Positions 28,449 through 37,882 of a stretch of DNA of 64,000 bases are shown here, one piece after another. Under the pieces are notes generated by a model that saw nothing but the letters and a program-made list of their open reading frames with translations, did no database searches and was not told the origin of the DNA. The position numbers and the translations under genes are program-made. How positions within the stretch are numbered: position 1 is the first letter of the stretch; every line of letters starts with the position of its first letter. The stretch lies in contig JAJSLM010000003.1 of assembly GCA_026127925.1 (NCBI GenBank), positions 62,001-126,000 of the forward strand, given 5' to 3'. This stretch comes from Thermoplasmatales archaeon. GTDB lineage: Archaea; Thermoplasmatota; Thermoplasmata; Thermoplasmatales; Thermoplasmataceae.

Positions 28449-29675
28449 TTAGTCTGAGGCCTTACATGGGTATTTTCCTGAGAGAAGATCATCGTATATC
28501 TTCAATAGGTTTTTCAAATGGCTATCTGGATTCAGAATTTCCCTAGCGTCTTTATTTCCTTGTTTTCCCATTTTCTCCCGTTCAGAAGCGTGATCCATCA
28601 TATACTCTATAGCGTCCGCGAGGTTACCTATATCGTACGGCTTCACAAGAATGCCGTTGACGCAATCATGTACAAGTTCTGATACTCCCCCTATATCAGA
28701 TGCTATAACTGGCTTTACCCTCACCATAGACTCGCCCGCAGATAGCGGTATGTTGTCAAACATAATGGTAGGTATAACCGAAAATTGAATATCAGAATAG
28801 AACTGCTCCTTCTCATTTCCAGAAATCTGCCCGAGCATCTCAACGTTCTCTTCCAAGTGATTTTGATCTATGAGACTTTTGACGAATGCAGAATATTTTC
28901 CCGTTCCGGCTATGAGCAACTTAAATGATCTCCCTCTTCTTTTCATGAGTTCACACGCTAGGAGCAACTGTTTCATCCCCTTTTCCGGAACTATCCTGCC
29001 TATGTAGCCAAAAACTCCATCCTTTCCCAGCTTAGATACATGATCAGGAAATCGGATAAAAGACCTCAACACCTTTGCATTCTCTATGCTGAACGATCTG
29101 AGGTACCTGGTGAGGGCTTCGCTTGGAGCAACAAAGAGATTTATGCGCTTAGACAAATGCTTAATAAACTCACGGTAACGCATCATCTCGTATGGTAAAT
29201 TTACTTCGACCTTGCAACCTGTAAATGCGCACCTTGGTTTTATTCCACCTTCACATATCCTGCCATCTGGTATTACAAGAGTCGAAAGTGGGCAAATGAG
29301 ATCGGCATCGTGTGCAGTGAAGATTACAGGCCTGTCCATATTTTTAGTAAATTCAGTGATGGATGAATATCCTATCCGGAATCTGTGTAGGTGGATGATG
29401 TCCGGATTGAAGGTTTTTTTAACTTCCTCTATGCGGTTGAGTAGGGGTTCGTTAGGAATAGAATCGTTCATGAATCTTCTGATTCTTGAGCTATCGATTT
29501 TTATTACTGTGCTCTCCTTTCCATAGTCGAATTTCGTGTTCGAACTTGTAATTTCAATAGTGTATGTATCTACCCTGGTCTTGGCGAGCATACCATTAAC
29601 TTCCCGGATGTACTGTTCCACTCCTCCAGGAGCATCCGTTCTGGCAGTTATCCTCAAAACTCTGATCGAATCCAT
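28449..29675 (-). CDS. Family 4 glycosyltransferase
   Basis: 408 residues with the two-domain GT-B layout. N-terminal ITARTDAPGGVEQYIREVN carries the acceptor-side glycine loop. The C-terminal half has FGYIGRIVPEKGMKQLLLA near residue 222 and the donor-binding GESMVRVKPVIASDIGGVSELV near residue 320. It probably transfers a hexose from a nucleotide sugar to a lipid or protein glycan. It is the left boundary of a glycosyltransferase-rich region, on the strand opposite to sat, converging with it. The sugar and acceptor are unknown. Confidence 0.88.
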   Translation of the reverse strand: MDSIRVLRITARTDAPGGVEQYIREVNGMLAKTRVDTYTIEITSSNTKFDYGKESTVIKIDSSRIRRFMNDSIPNEPLLNRIEEVKKTFNPDIIHLHRFRIGYSSITEFTKNMDRPVIFTAHDADLICPLSTLVIPDGRICEGGIKPRCAFTGCKVEVNLPYEMMRYREFIKHLSKRINLFVAPSEALTRYLRSFSIENAKVLRSFIRFPDHVSKLGKDGVFGYIGRIVPEKGMKQLLLACELMKRRGRSFKLLIAGTGKYSAFVKSLIDQNHLEENVEMLGQISGNEKEQFYSDIQFSVIPTIMFDNIPLSAGESMVRVKPVIASDIGGVSELVHDCVNGILVKPYDIGNLADAIEYMMDHASEREKMGKQGNKDAREILNPDSHLKNLLKIYDDLLSGKYPCKASD

Positions 29676-29943
29676 CTACGATGAAAGAGATACGAAGTAA
29701 ATTAATACTACCATGAGTTTTTAAATAATAAAATCGGCAATCGTCACAAATTACCTGGAAAGCCCAAAGAAAGTGAAATAATTTTCGATAACATTAGGCT
29801 CTAACGTAAAATTTACTTAAAGCGTTCTAACTTTGACCAAATAGCTATAATGAAGCTTCACGTTATAGCAAGCTCTGATCCCGTTATTAGACAATGCTGA
29901 GGATTCACAATATTTAAACGTCCCAGGCTATTACACAATAATA

Positions 29944-31053
29944 ATGCGAAAAAAGAAGTCACGTGATATTCAATCGATCTTGGACCTCGATAACTCACCT
30001 ATCGTTGCCTCAAGGGAAGACATAGTAAAATCTCTTTCCAGTGTGCTTGATAACAATGATATAGGCGAGATAAGAAGGAAAGTGAAGTGGATAATTTCAA
30101 GAATCGAGGAAATCAAACCAGTCTTTAATCAGGACATAGGCCATAATCCCTTAGAAAGCGCATTAGAGGTAAACGTGTCGGATCTGGAACAAGTCGTTAA
30201 TTCGTTCACTGCGGAGCGAGCCAAGCATTACGTTAAAAGGATAATTAAGGGGATTACGGAGCAGAGAACATCAAAATTCAATGACATTAATCTTAATCGC
30301 TGGAAGGAATATGATTACATAATCACTGACAGTTTGTGGACTTTTGACAAACGGGAACGAGGAGAAGGACACAATGCCAAATATTGGGGGAACTTTATTC
30401 CTCAGATACCGCATCAGCTGCTTCTGCGATTTACGAAGAGGGGCGATTGGGTTCTCGATCCTTTCATGGGAAGCGGGACAACACTGATTGAGTGCAGGAG
30501 ACTCGGCCGGAATTCAGTCGGCATCGATCTGGAAGATAAGGCTATTGAGCAGGCTCAGGAAAATCTCAAAAAAACCAAGGATACTTATAGTTCTAAAACT
30601 AAGATTATCATGTCAGATAATCTTGACGTGGACTATCTGGCATTAGTCGATGAGTTGGGTATCAAATCATTTCAGTTTGTTTTATTGCATCCTCCGTATT
30701 GGGACATAATAAAATTCAGTGAGAATGACAGGAACTTCTCAAACTTTGCCTCTATGGAGCTTTTTCTGGACGGTATGAGTCGATTAGCAAAACTTCTTCG
30801 ACCGGTGTTAGGGGATGAGAGGTACCTTGCATTGGTTATCGGCGATAAATACAGCGAGGGGAAGTGGGTACCTCTTGGTTTTTATTCCATGCAGAGATTT
30901 CTTGATGCGGGATTTGGCTTGAAATCTATAATAGTAAAGAATTATGACATGACGCGAGGAAAAATGAATTCTTCTGAGTTGTGGCGCTACAGGGCTTTAG
31001 TAGGCGGTTTCTATGTCTTCAAACATGAATATATTTTCCTGTTTCAAAAATGA
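29944..31053 (+). CDS. DNA methyltransferase (N4-cytosine/N6-adenine type), solitary
   Basis: 369 residues. S-adenosylmethionine motif I is DPFMGSGTT (residues 173-181), followed by the GIDLEDKAIEQA acidic loop near 193. The catalytic motif is HPPYWD at 250-255, matching the (S/N/D)PPY(W/F) signature of exocyclic amino-group DNA methylases. Residues 1-110 form a mainly helical, charged N-terminal domain without a recognised family, possibly target recognition. No restriction endonuclease gene is next to it, so it is an orphan methylase or a regulator of DNA processes. A TATA-like TATTTAAAC lies about 30 bases before ATG 29944. Confidence 0.82.
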   Translation: MRKKKSRDIQSILDLDNSPIVASREDIVKSLSSVLDNNDIGEIRRKVKWIISRIEEIKPVFNQDIGHNPLESALEVNVSDLEQVVNSFTAERAKHYVKRIIKGITEQRTSKFNDINLNRWKEYDYIITDSLWTFDKRERGEGHNAKYWGNFIPQIPHQLLLRFTKRGDWVLDPFMGSGTTLIECRRLGRNSVGIDLEDKAIEQAQENLKKTKDTYSSKTKIIMSDNLDVDYLALVDELGIKSFQFVLLHPPYWDIIKFSENDRNFSNFASMELFLDGMSRLAKLLRPVLGDERYLALVIGDKYSEGKWVPLGFYSMQRFLDAGFGLKSIIVKNYDMTRGKMNSSELWRYRALVGGFYVFKHEYIFLFQK

Positions 31054-31274
31054 ACGTGTCATTAATAGCTTCTTGTCATGTGGCAATACTGTGTGATTGG
31101 TTAGATACTCTCTGTGACTGGTTAATGCCATAAAGCTTTAATTTTCCACGCCCAAATACAAAACCGATCCTTGTCCCCCCATCAAATATTTTAGGTGGGC
31201 TTCAATACATTCCATCGTGTGAATTTGGCCCCATTCTAAGAGGAACATGTGGATAACTTAGCAGGTATTAAGAT

Positions 31275-32225
31275 TCAGGAGTGTATCATTTCTTCAATAC
31301 TGCTGGCGATTGTCATATTCTTAATTTCGTCTTGTTTAATCTTTAGTATATCCGGTTTTGATAGCCCAACGAATCTTTCCAGAATCTTTGGATACGATCC
31401 GTGAACGCTTTCATTGTACGGTTCCCAGTTTGGTTCCTCATCAGGAGAAAATTCTTTTAGATTCTCTCTTATTGATTTATAATCACCATACTCTTCAACA
31501 AGTTTATCATTAATAAGATATCCATCATATTGCTTATATATGGCTTTTTCAGATGGCATCACATACTTAAGGTGTATCCCACCAAAGGAATTGAGAACAA
31601 TTCTCCTAAAATATTTCGGTGGGGAAAATCCTTCAACAAATTTTTTGGAATCTAGATTAGCTGATCTTGGCCTGTAAAGTTCCTTGGTGGTATTCGAGAA
31701 GATCCATCCTTCAACATCAATAGGTTTTGTGACGACCTTAGTTAGATCATTATATGGCGTCAAGAGGGGAAAATACGCAACTTTTTTAACTTTTATAGAC
31801 TTGACAAGATTGATAATTTCACTCAAGCTCCCGGTTCCATTATCTAACGCAACCATGTCTGCGTCCCAATGGACTATGATCTCTTTGCTCGATTCACTCT
31901 TGGCTCTTCGTCTAGCCTGAGTTATTCTCATATCTTCGAAAAAGTACTTTATTACGATCTTATCCTTTAGTTTGTTGACAATCATATTATTATATTTGAT
32001 ATAATCAGCATCGTCAGATGAATCTATAATCACAATTTCGTCGGCAAGATGATGTACTGACACAAGAGACTCAAGAAGCCATGGGTCATTTTTGGTGATG
32101 ATAGTAAAAGAGACACCTTTTTCAAAATAATGGTCATGATAAAGCGATAACGGCAGGTTTGATAGACATATCCTCAAAAAATGCCCTGAAAAAGTTTCTA
32201 TACGATGTAACCAACTATTGGCCAT
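31275..32225 (-). CDS. Family 2 glycosyltransferase
   Basis: 316 residues. A GT-A fold is indicated by GVSFTIITKNDPWLLESLVSV near residue 34, the EIVIIDSSDDADY segment near 65, and HWDADMVALDNG near 125 as the DxD metal site. The first about 33 residues are an extra N-terminal extension of mixed character; the true start may be internal but no better start codon was found. It lies alone between the DNA methylase and a degraded interval, and is one of the glycan assembly enzymes of this region. Donor and acceptor are unknown. Confidence 0.8.
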   Translation of the reverse strand: MANSWLHRIETFSGHFLRICLSNLPLSLYHDHYFEKGVSFTIITKNDPWLLESLVSVHHLADEIVIIDSSDDADYIKYNNMIVNKLKDKIVIKYFFEDMRITQARRRAKSESSKEIIVHWDADMVALDNGTGSLSEIINLVKSIKVKKVAYFPLLTPYNDLTKVVTKPIDVEGWIFSNTTKELYRPRSANLDSKKFVEGFSPPKYFRRIVLNSFGGIHLKYVMPSEKAIYKQYDGYLINDKLVEEYGDYKSIRENLKEFSPDEEPNWEPYNESVHGSYPKILERFVGLSKPDILKIKQDEIKNMTIASSIEEMIHS

Positions 32226-32722
32226 GAATGAATTGGTTATGACTGTAATACTAAAATAATTTCCGATCTATCAATATTCATAATTTTTAAGAATTATGCT
32301 ACTAACTTTGCTCGAATTATATCTTGTGTTCTTCAAATGTAGAAGAGAGAGCAAGCATATTCTTCTGGTTATTTCTATACATGTACGGGGTTGCGAAAAA
32401 TATTGAAACGAAACGAGCTACTTCATAGGTCATTCTATGGTTTTTCCAAAACTGAGAAATGCATTCTATGGGAGATCTATATTACCTCTAAATTATCATG
32501 CTCCGCTCTCCAACTTGCCGATATCAGAAAGTGCCATTCCAATTTCATTTTTTCGGTTATACGGTCACTTTCAAAATCAAGCAAATCTTTCTGATGGATG
32601 TTTAAAGTACAAAGCAGTTTAAGTCGCGTATTTACCTTGCAGGCTTTGACAAAGGGTATTCCGATGCTCAAAGGCTCACCACACCGTGAAAATATATAAG
32701 TAAAAGACATCCATGTTTCGCT
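32226..32722. other. Intergenic region without recognisable gene
   Basis: Short open frames occur on both strands (32391-32594 plus, 32477-32710 minus) but none resembles a known family and they overlap each other. It may contain the remains of a lost gene between two divergent glycosyltransferases. The right end has a TATA-like AAAATATATA (about 32690-32699) for the next gene. Confidence 0.45.
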
Positions 32723-33463
32723 ATGCCAATTAAGTACTCAATTTGCACTACCAGCTATAGATCAGTCTCGTTAGTTGAAGACTTCATTGATCCGTTGCTT
32801 TCTTTAGGTGATAATTACGAAATTGTTGTAGTAGACAACGATTCTGATGATGGAACATTTGAAAAACTGAAAGCATACCCGGAACGGGTATTAGCTATCA
32901 GCAAAAAGTGCACAAGAGGAAAAGGGTTTCAAACGGCAATAGATCTCTCACATGGTGAAATAATAATTCATATAGAGTTTGATGTCGGGTACGTGGGTTT
33001 ATACAGGGCTGTAGAGTACTATGAAAAGTCAGATACGAGTAAAATTTTTTATTACATCATCCCAGGGAAAAAATGTAACGCCACTCTTTACGTCGGCAGA
33101 AGAGAACTCTTTAAGAAGGTAGGTAATTTTCCTGACCTCAACTATGCTGAAGATCTTTATTTTAATAAAAAGGCTAATAAACTCAATCTCTTAAAAGTTG
33201 TATCACTAGATGTCCCTATCAAATGTTTGGAGATTAAGGGAATGGGCTCCGGAAGTGAAGCAAGGTATGAGAACAACGTATTCAGGCGGATCCAAAGACG
33301 AGTAATAGCAACGAGAGACATACTGTTTGTCAATAATATTGGTTACTCCGAACTGATGGTTAAGTATAAACTTAAGGGCTCAAAGGCTATTTTCGTAGGA
33401 TTACCTGAATACCTGCTCGGAAGACTCTTAAGATTTACAATAAAGGATCCGCCTTTGGACTAA
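32723..33463 (+). CDS. Family 2 glycosyltransferase
   Basis: 246 residues, single GT-A domain. SICTTSYRSVSLVEDFIDPL near residue 4, EIVVVDNDSDDGTFEKL near 36 and a metal-site region HIEFDVGY near 79 (E-x-D in place of the usual D-x-D) are visible. The end is Leu/Arg-rich without a membrane segment. TATA-like sequence lies about 28 bases upstream, so it has its own leaderless promoter. Adjacent genes on both sides are other glycosyltransferases, one of them degraded. Confidence 0.82.
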   Translation: MPIKYSICTTSYRSVSLVEDFIDPLLSLGDNYEIVVVDNDSDDGTFEKLKAYPERVLAISKKCTRGKGFQTAIDLSHGEIIIHIEFDVGYVGLYRAVEYYEKSDTSKIFYYIIPGKKCNATLYVGRRELFKKVGNFPDLNYAEDLYFNKKANKLNLLKVVSLDVPIKCLEIKGMGSGSEARYENNVFRRIQRRVIATRDILFVNNIGYSELMVKYKLKGSKAIFVGLPEYLLGRLLRFTIKDPPLD

Positions 33464-33533
33464 TTTAAATTCTTATAGGAACATCTGATTAATGCTCTTT
33501 TTAGTTAAACTTATTTCTTTTGGACTTTGTAAG

Positions 33534-34290
33534 CTAAGGTAACTTATTATTTTTCATTTGATCGAGCACAAATGAATTAATGTGTAATCGGAATTGCTCG
33601 AAAGAGTATCTTGCTGTTGAATCTAATATTTGTTTCTGAAAAGCTTGTGTAGTTTTCATTGCCTCATCTAGTACTTGTATCAGTTCTTCATTATTTGAAT
33701 ATCCAAATCCAAATTTCCCCATTCCTATGATATCTATCCAAGGTCCACCTGATTTTGGAACAACAGGAACTAAACCATGTGACATGGCTTCGACAATGCT
33801 AATACCAAAATGTTCTTTTCTGTTTGTATGCAAGAAAACTTTAGACGTGAGGAATAGATTTCTTTTTTCTTTGTCTGTCGGACTAGGCACTATATCGACA
33901 TTGTCCGTCTTTTCTCTGACCAATTTTTTTGTAATATTCCCGATCACCTTCATTTACTGTACCCGCAATTATGAAATTATCATCATACCTTTTGGCCGTT
34001 TCTAAAACAGTTTCTAATTTTTTCTCTTTATTTATTCTCTGAAAGGACAATATCACGTTTTCTTTTCTGGAACACGTATTGTGACTTCGAAAACTTGAAT
34101 GAAACACTTCTATTACTCTATGGATTAAACAAAGTTCTCTAAATAGTGGATTGACTGAATTCTTTGTATATCTGGAGTCAACGATAAATTTGTATACTTG
34201 AACATTTTTTTAGTGTTAGTTGGTTTCATTACGTCATAGTTCTGAGCACGAAAATGTCTATTGTATCTACAATTAAGTAAAAAAAATTAA
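33534..34290 (-). pseudogene. Degraded family 4 glycosyltransferase
   Basis: Only the C-terminal half of a GT-B enzyme survives. Reading from high to low coordinates, one frame gives KKMFKYTN, the next FIVDSRYTKNSVNPLF and ENVILSFQRINKEKKLETVL, and a third VREKTDNVDIVPSPTDKEKR and KEHFGISIVEAMSHGLVPVV (donor-binding E-x7-E region). The second shift falls in an A7 tract (T run at 33924-33930 on the plus strand): removing one base restores a continuous product. A further shift is near 34200. The N-terminal domain is missing. The left limit is the stop; the right limit is approximate. Confidence 0.75.
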
Positions 34291-34324
34291 TTATGCACGT
34301 TCTATAACATACTTAGTTACTCAA

Positions 34325-35311
34325 ATGAAAATTTCAGTTATAGTCACAGCTTACCAAAGAAGGCAATATATCTTGAAAGCCTTACAGTCATTAGAAGAGC
34401 AGAACATTTCGAAGGATAAATATGAAGTCATTATAGTTAAGGACTTTGAAGATAAGGATATAGATTCTATTATAGGATCCTTTGGATACAAGAGTATCCT
34501 AATGCTAAGTGAAAGTACACTCGGAGAGTTTATTTATTCTGGCATTGTCAATTCTGAGGGTGAGATCATTTGCTTTTTGGATGATGATGATATATTTTCT
34601 ATGGAAAAATTATCGTTAATTTATGAAAAGTTTTCGGGCAATAACGTTTCTCTTATTAAGAACAACATATTTTTCATAGACACAAGCGAAAATCCCATTA
34701 AAGAAGATAAGCTAAAAATAGCGTCTCAAATAGGCATGAGACTGCCCATTATACGCGACGCCGTCATAGCCCCTTCACAGTTTAGAAAACGCTTAGGCTA
34801 CCTCAGTGATCGAGGTGTGGATTTCAACTTGAGCTCAATGTCTATATTAAGGGGAATAATGAAGGAGGGCGATTTAAAATACCTCAGAGAAAGCGTGGAT
34901 ATTTCCCCGGACACTTTTTTCTTCTTATTGGCTTTGAAATCGGATAAGAGCATCTTAGTGCTAAAGAATAAACTAACCGGTTTTAGAATTCACAAGAGTA
35001 GTATATCCAGAAAGATAGGAAATGACATTGAGTCAGCAAGATCTAGAATTGATATTATGGAACATTTAGTCCATCAGTATTGCGGTTTTATTCAATATTT
35101 TGGTTGGGATTATAGCGAACATATACAAGCAAGAGTTTATAAGCAAAGAATAGGGATATTGCGGGAAATAAAAAAATATGGTTTTAATGATATAAAAAGC
35201 AGAGTCTCTTTGCTAGAAGCATTAAAATTTGCGTTCAAGAACAAAGAAATAATCCTAATCCTTATGATCATATATATCAGTTTACCGATAAGTGAAGGAA
35301 TGAACAGTTAA
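34325..35311 (+). CDS. Family 2 glycosyltransferase
   Basis: 328 residues. The N-terminal GT-A domain has ISVIVTAYQRRQYILKALQSL, EVIIVKDFEDKDID and FLDDDDIFSMEKL (metal site, near residue 81). A C-terminal region of about 120 residues is helical and ends with a hydrophobic stretch (about 300-322, ILILMIIYISLPI) that could anchor it to the membrane. It closely resembles, in layout and motifs, the minus-strand enzyme at 36794-37771, so the two look like paralogues flanking a degraded GT4 gene. Confidence 0.83.
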   Translation: MKISVIVTAYQRRQYILKALQSLEEQNISKDKYEVIIVKDFEDKDIDSIIGSFGYKSILMLSESTLGEFIYSGIVNSEGEIICFLDDDDIFSMEKLSLIYEKFSGNNVSLIKNNIFFIDTSENPIKEDKLKIASQIGMRLPIIRDAVIAPSQFRKRLGYLSDRGVDFNLSSMSILRGIMKEGDLKYLRESVDISPDTFFFLLALKSDKSILVLKNKLTGFRIHKSSISRKIGNDIESARSRIDIMEHLVHQYCGFIQYFGWDYSEHIQARVYKQRIGILREIKKYGFNDIKSRVSLLEALKFAFKNKEIILILMIIYISLPISEGMNS

Positions 35312-35538
35312 GATTCTAGCTAGAAATTCCATTTTCAAATTTTCGTCGACATTTGCAGTTCTATTAAAACGATGTGACAACTAGAAATTAAATTGTGGGA
35401 ATTATCTCTTCTGGAGGATTGTTTATGATGCAATTAGCACTGCCCAAAACGGAATCTCTTAGGTCGCACGCAATAGTAATCATTGAAATCTGGAATATAT
35501 CACTCGCATCACATTATAAATGAGAAGTATTTATTATT

Positions 35539-36641
35539 CTAGGTTTTGTTTTTAGCCCCGGCTATACGTCCATATGGCATGTTCATTTTATTTTTGAAAA
35601 CATCAAAAGAATACTTTTCTGATTGTGTTAAACCTTTCTCTCTCTAAGGATGTTACTAGAGTTTAGTGCTTCTTTCACTCCATTAAAATAAGAATCAACA
35701 TCAAAAGGATCTATATATATTGCAGCATCTCCACTTATTTCTCTCAAAACTGGTATATCGGAGGCAACAACAGGAAGCCTTGCTCTCAACGCTTCCGATA
35801 CCGGTAGTCCTTGGCCTTCTTCAAGGCTCGGAAACAAAAGTACATCGCAAGCGTTATAGATTTTATTTAGAGTAACATCATCAATACCGTTGAAATTTAT
35901 GCTGTCTCCAATGCCCTCACCAACCCTGACAATCCTATATTTGGTGTCCATCCTTTTACTCAATTCCCTAGTTAACTTCAGATTTTTTCTTAAAACATTA
36001 GTAGAAACGCTGAGTAATAATACTTTATCAGTTGGAAGATTAAGTTCCCTTCTTAATTTTTCTTTTGCTTCAGTAAGTTCCTTGAAAATATTGGAAATAG
36101 GATGGTGTATTGTTTCGATCTTTCCTCTATATCCATATCTTATGAGTGAATTCTTGACATAATCAGTGTTAGTAGTAATGTATGGAGACCTTAGACAGTT
36201 GGGATCGAAAATGAATTTTCCGAGTATTCTATGTAGCTTTTGAATTCTTATGTTGTCATTGCCGTTAAAATAAAGGTCGGTTTTGAAAAGTGAAAATGGA
36301 TTATCGTGCACTGTAAAAAGTGTTTTGGCTTCATAGTTAAACATAACATCCCTCTGGGACGCATAGTGAAATATGGTGTGATCTGTATCTAGACCCTTAA
36401 GATAATTGGTCAAATCGCTATGGGCATATCTTGGAAATAAAACATTCAAAAAACTCTTAGAAAACTTACCATAGAAATCAGTGCCTGAATGAGATTCGAT
36501 CTATTTTACTCTATTATCTACAACATTGATCTGCGTTGAAGCACCAACTTCAGACAAGAAGGTTACATACCGATAAATGGCAGTGTGAGGATGCCAAAAG
36601 TTAATTATTACGTGCTGAAAATTTTTAACGTAAGTTTCCAT
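35539..36641 (-). pseudogene. Family 4 glycosyltransferase with an in-frame amber stop and a GA-repeat frameshift
   Basis: The largest open part is 35628-36449 (273 codons: TVHDNPFSLFK, LLLSVSTNVLRKNLKLTREL, DVLLFPSLEEGQGLPVSEAL, RLPVVASDIPVLREI). The same frame continues upstream through TAG at 36501-36503 to ATG 36641, giving 46 more codons (INFWHPHTAIYRYVTFL) and HSGTDFYGKF after the stop. At the 3' end the open frame stops early after LRERKV, but dropping one GA from the GAGAGAGA run near 35640 yields REKGLTQSEKYSFDVFKNKM, a normal GT4 tail, to a stop at 35539. The two lesions suggest an inactive gene. Confidence 0.72.
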
Positions 36642-36793
36642 GGATTCCAAATATTCAAAGTAGATAAAAAAAATTCCTGACTAGTGATTAGAGCGTTAAT
36701 TTCGTGGAACGATTAATGAGAATGATGCAAAGCATTGTGGAACAATTATATACAATAGATAAGTTCATATAATATGTTAGCACATTTTAAAGA

Positions 36794-37771
36794 TCAAACA
36801 TGATAAATCAATTTAATTATCGCCCTTCTTAAGAAAGTGGGTGAGCTCAAAACTGCAATCCTTGGAATTTCATAAATATCGTGTTCCTTGAGATATAGCT
36901 TGTAATCTTCCAATCCAATGCTATATTTTTTAGTTAAACTCCAAAAATTATAGGCAATTTTTAGATTCGTTAATCTCGTTTTTAGATAATTGGCGAATAA
37001 TGAGCCGTTGGACATTTTTGCCATTCTGTTGTGCGCGACTAAACTTTTTTCAATAAATTCCAACTTTTTTTGCAAAAGCGAATCAAAATTATTGCGTATA
37101 AGGGCGCTGGTTTGATTTTCATGGAGTCTGTAATAGGTTAATTTACGATTGTCTATATACATACTTTTGTCAGATAATAAAGCGCATAGATATAGGAATC
37201 TATCAATGTTGGTCTCTGGCAACTCAATCTGTTTTTCGCTCTGATTAAGCCAGGGCTCGATTATATTCTTCCGGACTGAAATGGAAGAATTGTTTTCATA
37301 AGCTAGCATATGTTCAAGCCAGTATATTTTTTTGAGTTTGTCGGAATTTTTTATCAACAACGTCGTTTGGTTGGGTGGAGTAACTGTCTTTTCCTTGAAC
37401 ACTCGGCCTGCCATAAAAGGCTCAAAATTATTGTGATAATAAGAAATTTCAGTATTTTTAAAAGTTTCATTAACTATTTTCAATTTATCCGGTTCGAAGA
37501 GATCGTCGTCAAGAAACGATAAAATTTGGCCGCTTGCATTTCGTAATCCGAATTCAAGGAAAAAATGCTCAGATCCGTCTTTCGTAAAGTACTTTATATT
37601 GTGTTTATCAAGAAATTTGTCTATACCCTTGTCGTGAAAGTTCTTTACGACAAGTATTTCATAATATTGCTTTGGGAGCGTCTGATTTAAGGCGCTGCTA
37701 ACAGCGTCAATCAGAAATTCTTTTCTATTGTAGCATGTTATTAACACTGTAATAAGGGGCTTATCGGGCAT
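36794..37771 (-). CDS. Family 2 glycosyltransferase
   Basis: 325 residues. Motifs: LITVLITCYNRKEFLIDAVSSAL near residue 5, YEILVVKNFHDKGIDKFL, and LSFLDDDLFEPDKL near residue 87 as the metal-binding site. The helical C-terminal part (about 200-325) has no membrane segment except a weakly hydrophobic end. Resembles the enzyme at 34325-35311 (shared VKxFxDKxID and FLDDD patterns), suggesting gene duplication within this cluster. It lies 111 bases from the DUF2079 gene, upstream on the same strand. Confidence 0.83.
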   Translation of the reverse strand: MPDKPLITVLITCYNRKEFLIDAVSSALNQTLPKQYYEILVVKNFHDKGIDKFLDKHNIKYFTKDGSEHFFLEFGLRNASGQILSFLDDDLFEPDKLKIVNETFKNTEISYYHNNFEPFMAGRVFKEKTVTPPNQTTLLIKNSDKLKKIYWLEHMLAYENNSSISVRKNIIEPWLNQSEKQIELPETNIDRFLYLCALLSDKSMYIDNRKLTYYRLHENQTSALIRNNFDSLLQKKLEFIEKSLVAHNRMAKMSNGSLFANYLKTRLTNLKIAYNFWSLTKKYSIGLEDYKLYLKEHDIYEIPRIAVLSSPTFLRRAIIKLIYHV

Positions 37772-37882
37772 TCTTAAGAGAGGATAACAAGAAGCCTATT
37801 AATTGCTTTTACTGTATTCTCCTTAACTAAATCTTATCATTACTATCGGAGGTTAGTTTTCTTCTAAAAATTTCGCTTATTA

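Noticed and set aside
29840-29920. Possible C/D-box small RNA (ATGA...CTGA-like elements)
   Set aside because: Box C is a poor match and spacing is not convincing; the interval is better read as the promoter of the DNA methylase.
32391-32710. Opposed short frames between two glycosyltransferases
   Set aside because: Neither resembles a family, and they overlap on opposite strands in AT-rich sequence.
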